Positions 1-14,999 of a DNA stretch of 64,000 bases are shown here, piece by piece. The notes below the pieces were generated by a model. It saw nothing but the letters and a program-made list of their open reading frames with translations, was not told the origin of the DNA and ran no database searches. Source of the DNA: Megamerina dolium (Eukaryota; Arthropoda; Insecta; Diptera; Megamerinidae). The number at the start of each line of letters is the position of its first letter. Position 1 is the stretch's first letter. The translations under genes and the position numbers were made by a program. The DNA lies in NCBI GenBank assembly GCA_963854835.1, contig OY978529.1, forward strand, positions 49,719,821 through 49,783,820, given 5' to 3'.

Positions 1-225
1 AACATTAAAAGTTTTATTGTTATTTCTTGCTATACAAAAACAATCCCACGCATACACATTAATTGAACTGTCCTCATGGATTTCATGATTTTGAAACACT
101 TGATAATGTGGTACAACAGAGTGGTCCTTACGTACCAAATTTCGTATGTACCGAGCTTCAGCTATATAACTGTATGAAAATCATATATACGAAAATAGAC
201 TTTTATAGGTACATGATTTTGCTCA

Positions 226-522
226 TTGCGGGAAGTTTTGTTAAGTTACTTTTTTGCAAAGAAAAGTGCGATTGAAAGTCATCGTTTGCTTGTGAAATTG
301 TATGGCGACAATTCTCTATCCAATACAAAGTGTAAGGAGTGGTTTATGTGCTTCAAGAATGGTGATTTTGATATTAAAAAGAAAGAACTCTTTTGGGATG
401 GAATCCATAAATTACCAGAAACATGAGGACAATACTTTGAATGACATCTTTTTTACAGAATTCTTAAAAATAAATGATTTTTGAACACTAAAAAAGGCCG
501 ATTACTAATTCACACACCCTAT
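226..522 (+). mobile_element. Internally deleted mariner transposon (transposase N- and C-terminal ends fused)
   Basis: From 226 the plus strand reads a mariner-type N-terminal DNA-binding region (REVLLSYFFAKKSAIESHRL, then a CKEWF..FKNGDFD block). It then jumps directly to the mariner C-terminal block FWDGIHKLPE...GQYFE. The whole catalytic core, with all three aspartates, is missing, so this is a non-autonomous deletion derivative. A stop falls after LPET and another ends the frame near 440-450. The right edge is probably near 522, where an AAGGCCGATTA...ACACCCT sequence resembles mariner ends. I could not find a matching left inverted repeat, so the 5' end is uncertain. Related DD34D mariner sequence lies at 50935-51991, but this copy appears to be a different lineage. 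Confidence 0.75.
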
Positions 523-2202
523 ACTTACTTATTATATAGCTACTTTTCCATAAAACCTAATAGGGAAAACTTTTTGACTCGGTAGCCGTTGTAGACATCC
601 AATCCAGATCATCCAAAGAGCTCTTCGGGGCTTAATTATATATTTATTATTTTTTTAAACTTTCAATTAAGACGTGGACATTTCTTACTGCTACTCAATG
701 TCTTTGTAAAACCACCAACCGGAAATTATGATAGATGCTACTAATCGGTATTTCAAAAAAGTTTTATTATTTGACATTGAAGTGTTCCATTCACTATGTC
801 CAGGTCAGACAGCTGACGTGAAATGCTCCCATGAACAACGAAATAAAATTTATTTTTGTCTTTAGCCACGCCAAATAGAAAATTTGTGGTAGAATATTTT
901 TCTATAATATATAGAACATATACTGGTTAAGCGGACTAATAAAAAGAATGGCAAAGTCTCCTAATTTAAGAATTTGAAGTCGAATTTACATTCATACTTA
1001 GGATAAATGATGACAGGCGTTCGGTGAAAATGCATGATTATCAGTGTTTAGTTAATTATTAGTTCAATCTTCTAGTTCTATTGGTTAACCAATAGTTAAG
1101 TTACATAATGTACAAATATTTCGGACTGTCACACAGAAAACATATGGTCTTGCAAATCAAAATTATTTGAATGTTTGAAGACTCAGTTGACCAAAGTATT
1201 GTGAGGAGGAGGCATTCATTAAAACTTAGTCAGCTCTTTAATTAACTAATGGTTTAACCATTGTTGCAAATGTTCTTTGAAAAATTCTACAATAGGTCCC
1301 ATAGGACATAATGAGTTCTAAATGCCATTTGTGGTGAAATTTTAGAGCACTAAGCACACATCTTAAATTTCGACTCTCTATCGAAACTAAGTGTGAGAAG
1401 CTAATTATATTTGTTCGTTTTTAGTGATTATCATCACTTCATTTCCTTTCCTATATATATTCAAATTATGAATACAGATATTTATACTATTTATTTCTTT
1501 TTACTTCGTTGATTGGCATCAAAATATAAACGCAGGATTGCTCTGCTTGTTAGGTATAAGTATGCAGAAAAAGTGTAGAAAATTGAGTAAAAACTCAACT
1601 CCGAACTGGCGAGTAAACGATGATAAACTTGGTTTGACGGTCATCAATCTTAAACAACTGTTTCTGATGTTTCAGCTCTTCTATCAATGTATCAATGGTA
1701 GGCAGTTTGAGTTTATTTATGCCGCCGCAAAATTGTGCAGAGCAGATCGTTTCAACTATCTAACAAACTGTTGCTGATTAACTAAGTTGGGAGTTAGTTT
1801 GCCATAGAAGCGCCTCATTGTAACGCAACATATTTGCTTCTTGACAGCTGAAATATTATTCTACCATAGATATGAAACAAACTAGTTCACATAATAGCCG
1901 TGCATGCACAATAAGTGCTAGTTAGAGATTATTATTGTTGTTGTTGGGGTTGCAACGTTTTTTTGCAGTTTTATGAGTTTGCTGTCTGCTTCTTGGGTGA
2001 TGTTCTAAATGAGATATGACGCCTGGCAGAAAGCGTGACTTTTAGTGGTTGTTAATCAAATTAATGTGCTGTTGCTATACTGTTGCTGCCACTGCTGCTG
2101 CTGATGCTGCAGCTACATATAGTTTGCATTTCAATTTATTTACCCTAACAGCAACGAGTATTTTGTTTTAATCGCCACTTTTAATGAAAATTAACATAAC
2201 CG

Positions 2203-2250
2203 GACCGGATGGATGGATGAATGTATGGATGAATGGATGGATGGATGCAT
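2203..2250. repeat. GATG tetranucleotide repeat
   Basis: Imperfect tandem GATG/GGAT units lie about 50 bases beyond the splice donor of the adjacent ds exon. If the donor were skipped, translation would run into a short His-Pro-Ser repeat and stop, so this is intronic. Confidence 0.9.
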
Positions 2251-2301
2251 GAATAGTTGCTCTGTGTAGATATATATTAATATATGTATGTATTTACATA
2301 C

Positions 2302-2994
2302 CTGCGAATTGATTGGCAATGATTCCAACACCTTCACTGTGTATTCGTTGTGCTCAAATATCGGTGGATTATCGTTGACATCCTGCACTTCCACCAAAAT
2401 GGTGAGGTTAGCTGATAGCGGTGGCACACCGGCATCTGTGGCAGTGACAATTAAAGAATGTCGCTGTGATATCTCATAGTCCAAGTGTCGTGACAATGTT
2501 AGGTGGCCGGAACGTGCATCGATTGCGAATAGATTCTGTTGTAAGGCAATTTTATGCAATGCAGCAGAAGATGTCGCTGTCGTCATTGGCATGCGGATAC
2601 CACTTGCGCCGGGCATGTACGAATGCATGGCATAAGCAGCGGCAGCAACTGCAGCCGTTGCTGTCGCTAGAGTTGTGGGAGAACCGATTTGTTGTGACTG
2701 TTGCTGCTGCTGCTGTTGCTGTTGCTGTTGTTTTTGATAACTCATCAATTGTGTGGTTGTGAGAGTCGTTGCTGCTGTGGCAGGCACACTCATATTGCCA
2801 GCCATTGGCATCAATATGGGTGGCAACATGATCAAACTATAGGTGACTTCACCATTTTTACCCGAATCCTTGTCCAGCGCATGTGCAGCATAAAGTGGCG
2901 TACCTAAATCGACATTTTCCGGCACCGATATACGTACCATGCTCGTTTCAAACTCGGGCGGATTATCATTGACATCTTCCACATCAATATTAAC
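2302..2994 (-). CDS. ds: dachsous exon: end of EC8, all of EC9 with a 99-residue insertion, start of EC10
   Basis: Internal exon of 693 nt (231 codons, frame 0 at both ends). It runs from acceptor ACAATAG|GTTAAT to donor CGCAG|GTATGT. Dachsous is a giant cadherin of the cell surface that binds Fat on neighbouring cells in planar-polarity and growth control. The exon starts with VNIDVEDVNDNPPEF, the calcium-binding linker closing one EC. The next EC begins ETSMVRISVPEN, carries DKDSG, LDYE and ATDAG motifs, and closes at VQDVNDNPPIF. A new EC begins EHNEYTVKVLES. Between TYSLI and LFAIDARSG lie 99 extra codons (2533-2829) rich in Met, Thr, Ala and Gln, with 11 consecutive Gln. As I recall Drosophila Ds, this spot holds only a few residues. 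The frame stays open through the insertion. Identity with Ds is by remembered sequence, not a search. Confidence 0.95.
2533..2829 (-). other. ds: In-frame low-complexity insertion with Gln-11 run inside a ds cadherin domain
   Basis: These 99 codons sit between two conserved beta-strand segments of the EC9 fold (numbering inferred). Contents in order: a Met/Pro-rich start with an N-M-S glycosylation sequon, a Thr-rich patch, 11 glutamines from mixed CAA and CAG codons at 2698-2730, an Ala-rich patch, and a Ser/Met/Thr patch. No splice-like boundaries remove it cleanly, and it is a multiple of three with no stops. I infer an unstructured, probably solvent-exposed loop. An unrecognised intron is the alternative. 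Confidence 0.8.
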
Positions 2995-3078
2995 CTATTG
3001 TATATGATGGAAGGCAATTATTTTCATGAAGAACACATCCAGATTACCTTTAATTTCTTCTGTTCATTTCGAACTTAC

Positions 3079-3257
3079 CTGCGTATGACCATATGCTGGT
3101 GGATCACCATTAGTCGCTTGTATATTTAACAATACTTGTGATTTAGTTTCATGATCCAATGGACTAGCAATACGAATATTACCGGAAACAGTATCGATGC
3201 TGAAGTAACCATCAGGATCACCAGAATAAATTGAATAACGAACAGCACTGCGACTTG
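3079..3257 (-). CDS. ds: dachsous exon: second half of EC7/EC8
   Basis: Internal exon of 179 nt. The acceptor is TTTAAATAG|CAAGTC and the donor is ACGCAG|GTAAGTTC. The first two bases complete an alanine codon begun in the 3915-4403 exon, followed by 59 codons in frame with the next exon. The peptide includes YSIYSGDPDGYFSID, an SGNIRIA strand, the LDHE motif typical of cadherin repeats, and an ATNGDPP turn before GHTQ. It continues directly into VNIDVEDVNDN of the next exon, closing EC8. The introns on either side are 657 and 84 nt. The match to remembered fly Ds is close throughout. Confidence 0.95.
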
Positions 3258-3914
3258 CTATTTAAAAAAAAAAAAGGAGACAAAAGAGGAACGTCCATAA
3301 GAAATGGGCCAAAGTTGAATCACATTTTAATAAAACAACTAAAAATTCATCATTCCTGCATACATGCATGTTTTTTTTTTGTTGCAAATTTTCTCTTATT
3401 CCAAATGTAAATTATTTCGGTTGAATCATTAAATTGCATTCAACTCATTTGAATATATACAAAATTATTCTGAACAATACAACAATGTATGCCATTTGCT
3501 TTGGGATAAATTGAAAAAGAATAAAAAAAAAAAAATTAGTGCAATACAATTCAGCCAGCACTCAGGATGGACATGAAAATGGCCAGCAAAACAAAAAAAC
3601 GAAACATTCCAGAATGAAGTGTATCATTAAAATTAATTCAAAAGATTGCCTTTGTGCATAAAATATATATACGAACAACCCAAAACGGATCATTCATACA
3701 TTCTTAGTAAATGACTATAGAATTTGATGTCGAAATACAGACAATTGACATATCCATAAGTAAATTATAATGCCATGATCATCAAGCAGTGGCAGTGATT
3801 TTTGAATGAAAGCAATAATTATTGTGCAAAACAAAGAAGTCAACTACAAATGTATTTTCAATGATCGAATCCCATCGAAAACTTAACTCAAAACGGGACT
3901 AACTACCAACTTAC
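3258..3914 (-). other. ds intron of 657 nt
   Basis: Minus-strand intron with donor ACCG|GTAAGTTGG and acceptor after a T-rich tract ending AAATAG. It is a phase 1 intron: G from the upstream exon joins CA downstream to make an Ala codon. It is AT-rich with A and T runs, and I see no nested gene. Confidence 0.9.
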
Positions 3915-4403
3915 CGGTATCACTGCTCGTAGCTAGTACAGCACCTACAACCGTTCCTCTGGCAACATCCTCTTTGACACGATAATTATAGCGTGGTTTA
4001 TCGAAAATCGGTGGTCTCTGTGTCGCATCGATAATACTGAGAAAGACGACAGCATCCATTGATGTACGTAAGCCACCACCATCACTAGCCGATATATTCA
4101 ACATGTGTATCGGTTGTGTACGTACCGATAGCATATTTGGACGATTTATAAATATCTCACCAGTTGCACGATCAATGCGAAAAATACTGGCCTCATTGCC
4201 GGCAACAATGCGATATGAGACTGTACCGAAACGTCCAGAATCTGGGTCGGTTGCCACCACGGAAACGATTGGTGTCGTCGAAGCGGTTGCTGCCGCTGCC
4301 GATTCACGTAATGAAACATTATATTCGCGTGGATAGAAGATGGGACGATTATCATTCACATCGGTCAATTGTATTTTCACCATAGCTGTTGTACTAAGGC
4401 TAC
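3915..4403 (-). CDS. ds: dachsous exon: end of EC6, EC7, start of EC8
   Basis: Internal exon of 489 nt (2 + 162 codons + 1). The acceptor is GATTACAG|GTAGCC and the donor is ATACCG|GTAAGT. It opens with SLSTTAMVKIQLTDVNDNRP, the end of one EC with a canonical DVNDN calcium linker. A complete EC follows: YPREYNVSLRES, VVATDPDSGRFG, IFRIDRATGEIF, NISASDGGG. This EC ends with LSIIDATQRPPIF in place of a DxNDN linker and lacks an LDRE-type motif, which I recall being so in Drosophila Ds as well. A third EC begins DKPRYNYRVKEDVARG. NxS sequons occur at NVS and NIS. The antisense and other-frame readings here are shadows. Confidence 0.96.
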
Positions 4404-4517
4404 CTGTAATCGAAGAGAAATTTTAGAAATATGCATTGATGATAAGTGAAATTTTTTCATAAAATCATATGGTGAGGCATCTGAGGTCATAAGATTCTGT
4501 AGTTCACTTTTACTCAC

Positions 4518-4698
4518 CTCTGTCCGTTGCTATGACCGGAAACTCATATGAGCTACGTTTCTCAAAATCCAATTCGCCTGCAATGCAAATTTCACCCGAT
4601 GCTGGTCTCACTTCAAATTCACGCAATGGTCGTATACCATCGCCTAATGTGTAATTGACCATTGCATTAACACCACAATCTGGATCGCTGGCTGACAC
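4518..4698 (-). CDS. ds: dachsous exon: middle and end of EC6
   Basis: Internal exon of 181 nt (60 codons + 1). The acceptor is ATGTACAG|GTGTCAGCC and the donor is GACAGAG|GTGAGTAAA. The peptide starts VSASDPDCGVNAMVNYT, including the DPD calcium-binding motif. It contains SGEICIAGELDFE (the LDRE-like motif) and ends FPVIATDR, with the glycine completed by the next exon. The minus-strand frame continues upstream to 4794 but only through intron. This is the most 5' ds exon visible. The signal peptide and EC1-5 must be encoded beyond base 64000. The 114-nt intron at 4404-4517 separates it from the next exon. Confidence 0.95.
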
Positions 4699-4704
4699 CT
4701 GTAC

Positions 4705-5313
4705 ATAAAATATAAGAAATGGAGAAAAATGAAAATTATTATATAGAAATTCATCATCATCATCATCTGAATGTCTAATAGGAAAATTCAACATATTATA
4801 GTTAACAGTTTAATGCATAAACCTTCTTATATAATATCGTTTGATAGAATTTAACTTCACATGCAAGCTCTATATGAACTATGTATGAGCATAATGGCAA
4901 CTGCAAATAATAATAACCAATCAACGCGATCGATCGATGGCCTTGATCATTCGATCGATCAATTGATCGTTTCGTTCATTTATTGCATGTGAGATAATTA
5001 ACTTGGCAATTTGATGCATTTTGCAGTTAATAATGTTTGAATTTTTGTTTATTTATTGTATTATTATTATTATTACAATATTATTGGTATATTTAATAAT
5101 AGATAGGTACGCATTTTTGTATATGGTATACTCGTACCTACATATGAGAACTTCAAGTTGCCACAAATTAGAAGAAAAAAAAAAAAATTAAACAACTATA
5201 ATACGTGTAGCTATGAAAAATTCAATTAAAATTCCATTCCTCTTGCTACTCGTACTACACATGGGATTGCATTGAACGTGTAAGTGGAGTGAAGTGAAAT
5301 GAAGTGATTGTAC

Positions 5314-5346
<33 letters not shown>

Positions 5347-7825
5347 CATTGTTGTGCAATTTTTATAAATTTATTATACAAGTATACCCATACATATATG
5401 TAACATAGAGACACAGTTGGAGATTTTTGTGGTCCAAAAAATAATAGAAAAATATTAATTGAAGGCGTGGTGGCAATATATCAATTTGAAACGAATCAAT
5501 TTTATATACCACTGACTTGATTGGGGAAAAATATTTTGTGTTTTCTTTTTCACTTAAGCATAAATCTTTTTGTGACTTCAATAAGTGATTTTCATTGATC
5601 TGAAATAATTATTAAAATATTTGTTTGAAACAAATTTGACCATATGAAATAATATATTTCAAAAAGTTGTTAGAAATATGCACATATTTATTTAAGTAAT
5701 CGTATATAGTAAAAAATATGAAAATCAAAAGTTTAACATGCAATTTGGAAGTTAACGAATGACAGATTTATCTCCCGTTTCGATATTGCAAATATATTCA
5801 ATAGCTTATTTTTGACAATTTTTCACAATTGGTGCTGCCTTTGAGCGATAGTTATCAAATACTAGGTAAATATTTGTGCCGAAATTTAGACTTTAAATGA
5901 AATTTAAATTAAATTCATATTTAATTAAAATATAATTTGATTTATTCGAGTAATTCTAGAAACGATCGAATTATAGTGTCAAATAAAAGATCCGATATTT
6001 TTTCCCCAAAACATATTTTGTTATGCGTATTGATACAATTGCATATTATTTGACCTTTTCTTTGTTTTATTTTCTTATGTATCTTATGAATTTACCATAC
6101 ATTTTGTAATAATTCATTTCATTTTCAACTGTATACTGTACTATGTAGTATACTACGCATGCCGATACGTATAGAGAATCAAAATGGTGGATGTAGAAAA
6201 GAAATAAATTTAATAAATTTAGCGTGAAAAGAAACTGTAGGTATATTTGTATCTTGATGACTTGACTTATTTTTAAAATCGCATTACATACATACATACA
6301 TATGTATGTATGTATATTCAAAAAGCGATGTGTTTTTTTGAAATTAGCGTGCGTAGTCTTTGATCAGTAGACAGTAGTATGCTCGTCGCATACAAATACA
6401 ATACACATACACATACATCGATGTATGTACGTGCGAATGCGAGTTCATAATGATATGCGGCAAATACAAAACAGCATAATCAACATGTGCAATATTATTA
6501 CACATACACACAGAGGTAATCGTTATTGAACAATAAATTTAAATAAAATATGAGAATAAACATTTCAAATAAATAGGAATAATGAAAGAAACGGCCTGAT
6601 ATTATTTGGCCGTTTTGGACATTAACGCATTAACACTTTACAAACTGAGTAAGTTTGATCAACGTACTATGAGTCATGAGCCTTTAAGTGCACGAATGTT
6701 AATAAATCTGACCATCACTTATTATAATATCTGCATATGCATGTGTGTGTATATGAAAAATTAAGAAATAAAGTTGTCAAAATTTATAATTTGGCATAAA
6801 ATAAGTTCAACAAGGATTTGTCTTGCTTGAAATGAATGGATGGTGTGATTATGTGCGAGTACGAGTACGAGTGCGGGTATATGCATGCATATGAAGTAGA
6901 GCAAGCGCATGTATATCTACTGTATTAATATTTTTTTTTTTCAGTATACAGTGGATGTAAATTCAAGTAAAGCGCTTAAGATAGTTGCGTATGAAATAAG
7001 TTCAGTAGTTTCCAAATTCTATTGATTAAAAGCAATCGTCAAATAAAACACAATTGACATGGTTTTATTATTATTTTGCTTGTTTTGAAATCAAAATAAA
7101 TTAAATAACTTTTAGAGAATTTAATATTCTCAATTATCACACGATCACGGTTACATTTTAAAACGAACATGATGAGTACGAATTATAAATGACACTAGCT
7201 GTTATAGTATAGCATAGCTATAGTAATTGTAGGAGACGTGTTTTGCATAATAAATGTATATAAATTCACTGTGAATAAAATAAAAAAACACTGTCAACTT
7301 AAAAAAAAAAATTCAAAAAATCCATATAATTTCTTACAACTTGTATTGTTCTTTTATACACTCAACTTCATAAACTGACGCCTACGTCAGTGCGATTAAA
7401 ATATTTCATTCGAATTGAAAAACGAAATAAGTTGTGTTCTGTCGTAAACCGTTAAACCTATTAGTTTTACAATAATGCTTTGTTCTTCTTTTATTGAATA
7501 CTTCATGAATGGCATGTATAAATCATGGCAATAATTTTGAGATATACAAAAAGTGAAATATTAAAGCAATAAGAAGGAATGCGTCATAGAAATTGCATGC
7601 ATCGAAAAATTAAAAAATATATCTTTAACCAAAATTACATTTTTTTTCCAATTTAATTTCACTTAAATTAAAAGGACTGAGGTGGTCATTCGTATGCTCC
7701 TTAGATTGACCTTCTCATTCGTGTTAAGCTAATTATTATCGCAATTGTCCGTGGTTGTCAACAGAGGCCTGTTCTTTAGGGAATTTGATGGCTCTTTGAA
7801 TAAGTAATTGTATTAGGAAAGTTTA
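4705..7825. other. Intronic sequence without a recognised gene
   Basis: AT-rich intron. It holds a cluster of six GATC words at 4926-4969, a TTA trinucleotide repeat near 5310-5345, a 28-bp TACA/TGTA palindrome at 6288-6315, and scattered ATAC/ATGT repeats. The open frames here (for example 5363-5581 and 6067-6321 on minus) show no domain or codon bias. Confidence 0.8.
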
Positions 7826-8990
7826 TGGTGAAATAATTTTAATTTAATTCCTAACCACCAATTCGGTTTCAGAAAAGGCATAGCACAATTGAACAAGTAC
7901 ACAGACTTATAAATTATATTCACAATGCATTCGAACAAAAGAAATACTGTACAGTTGCTTTTCTCGATATATCTCAAGCTTTCGATCGTGTCTGGCATGA
8001 CGGTTTACTCTATAAAATAAAGGACACCCTTCCAATAGACTTTTACATATTTATCAAGTCCTTTATCGTAAGTCGATACTTTTTCGTCAAGCAAGGTGAA
8101 GAGCATTCTGAACTCTACGAAAGTTCAGACGGTGTACCTTAAGGCAGCGTCATGGATCCCATTCTATACCTGATTCACACATACGATTTACCAGCCTCTG
8201 AAGGGTCCATCGTTGGCACTTTTGCAGACGACACTTTTGTCCTTGCAATGGATACCCTTCCATAACTAGCTTTGGCTAAGCTCTAAAAAGGATTAGACAA
8301 GATTACTCAATGGTTGAAAGATTGGCGAATCAAGTCGAATGAAGCCAAGTCTGTTCAGGTTACATTCACCCTTAAACGTAGCACTTGCCCATTCGTAAAA
8401 CTAAATACCTATGCATGCATCTCGATAGTAAACTAACTTGGAAAACACATACCTTCACCAAACGTAATGCGCTAGGTATCAAACTCAGAAATTTGCAGTG
8501 GTTGCTAAATCGAAACTCACAAGCCTGACTCGAGAGTAAGCTCTCACTCTACTCAGCTGTCCTACAACCAGTATGGACATATAGTTGTGGAGTACTGCGG
8601 CAACCTCCAATGTCGAAGTTCTCCAAAGATTTCAATCTCTACGTATCATTGCAAACGCCCCATATTAAGTCACAAACAACCAAATCCATCGTGACTTGAA
8701 AGTTCCAACGGTTGCTGAAGTAATCAAAAAGCTTGCCAAATCGCACAATCAAAGACTTCAAACCCACCGTAACCCACTAATATCGGATCTCAATTGCAAT
8801 TCCATTAAATTTACGCAGCTGAAGAGAACATCAGCAACAAGTCTCATTTGCTAATGGGTGAAGAATAATAAATGGCTGCACCACTGGGTGCAGTCCATAC
8901 GTGATTAATATTCTTATGTTTATTTTTACTTTAAGTAATTAAGTATTGCTAAATGTTTGGAAAACAGATTGCAATAAAAAAATAAAAATA
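7826..8990 (+). mobile_element. Jockey-type non-LTR retrotransposon fragment (ORF2 reverse transcriptase to 3' end), dead
   Basis: The plus strand reads a reverse transcriptase of the jockey type: NHQFGFRKRHST near 7855, then FLDISQAFDRVWHDGLLYK near 7958, then GVP-stop-GS at 8131-8148 where the family has GVPQGS. FADDT, the polymerase catalytic motif, is at 8221-8235, followed by the thumb region and a C-terminal basic region. Several stops and frameshifts break it, and the 5' part (nuclease and ORF1) is missing, as expected for 5'-truncated LINE insertions. An A-rich tail lies near 8970-8990. No target duplication was resolved. Clade is by motif recognition. Confidence 0.85.
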
Positions 8991-14217
<5,227 letters not shown>

Positions 14218-14244
14218 GCACACACACACACACACACACACACG
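14218..14244. repeat. (CA)n microsatellite next to a MITE
   Basis: CA dinucleotide run directly abutting the left end of the 14247-14502 inverted-repeat element. Confidence 0.9.
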
Positions 14245-14246
14245 CA

Positions 14247-14502
14247 CATATCGCTCATTTGCTGCAAGACCGGCATAAGTCAAAAAAATCGATTTTCCAT
14301 AAAACGCATTAGAAGTTTTCAACTGACTCCAACCGTACACGGAAAACACGGAAAAAATTCTCTTCTCAAGCGGAGCATATAAGAGGTATTCATATGAATT
14401 TTTCACTCAACATGAAGTATGATATAACGAACAATTCTGCAGCATTAACTCAAAAATCACGTTTTTTGATTTATGCCGGTCTTGCAGCAAATGAGCGATA
14501 TG
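14247..14502. mobile_element. MITE with perfect 32-bp terminal inverted repeats
   Basis: The 32 bases at 14247-14278 (starting CATATCGCTCATTTGC) are the exact reverse complement of 14471-14502. One further flanking A/T pair extends the match. Beyond the perfect part, the arms stay similar through a CAAAAAA-rich segment. The 256-bp body has no transposase; the minus-strand frame at 14200-14406 is a chance reading. If a TA or ATA inside the ends is the target duplication, the inverted ends begin TCGCTC. The superfamily is not assigned. Perfect ends suggest recent activity. Confidence 0.85.
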
Positions 14503-14999
14503 TCGATGACTCATTTGAGAATGCAAGGAATTAGATGTATAACAATATTGAGATTATACATGCAGAACACAACGCATTCGAGCCTAAAAATAAAAGCATC
14601 TAGCCAATATATGAAACTCTACTCTGTTTGTGTAATTTGAGTTGTACAAAGAAAGTGTGTTTATTTACATGTGAAATTATTATATATTTGTCATAAGGGG
14701 TAACATCATAAAATATAAATGTACAATTTATAGAGAAAATCTTTTGAAATAGTGCACTCATGATAGATATTTTTGCAGTTATGTATTCAGGTAGATGTGG
14801 TAGCCGTAATTAATATGATCATTGGAAAGTATTCTGATTCATCAATGTGTTATTGGTTTCGGAATACTTGAGTACGATTACAACAATTACAATTACAAAA
14901 AAAACAAAAATTATAATAACAACTAAAATACTCTAAAAAGAAGCAGGCAATAACGAACTTGAATCTTCTCACGGATCTCGAAGTTAATATATAGGAAAT

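Larger units (their letters stand above)
1..2301 (-). other. ds intron segment 3' of the EC9-10 exon
   Basis: This is the start of the intron that follows the 2302-2994 exon on the minus strand. The donor reads CAG|GTATGTAAAT, with GT at 2301-2300. The next exon is outside the window. Apart from the deleted mariner at 226-522, two short palindromes near 1078-1262 and a GATG tandem repeat at 2203-2250, I see only AT-rich unique sequence. A 79-codon plus-strand frame at 1538-1777 has no recognisable motif and is left uncalled. Confidence 0.85.

Noticed and set aside
590..650. Another SINE tail (CTCTTCGGGGCTTAATTATATATTTATTA)
   Set aside because: Only a short, gapped resemblance to the SINE 3' end, with no body or promoter boxes nearby.
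2466..2907. Plus-strand open frames opposite the ds exon
   Set aside because: Antisense shadows of the 2302-2994 coding exon; the same applies to 4103-4385 opposite the 3915-4403 exon.
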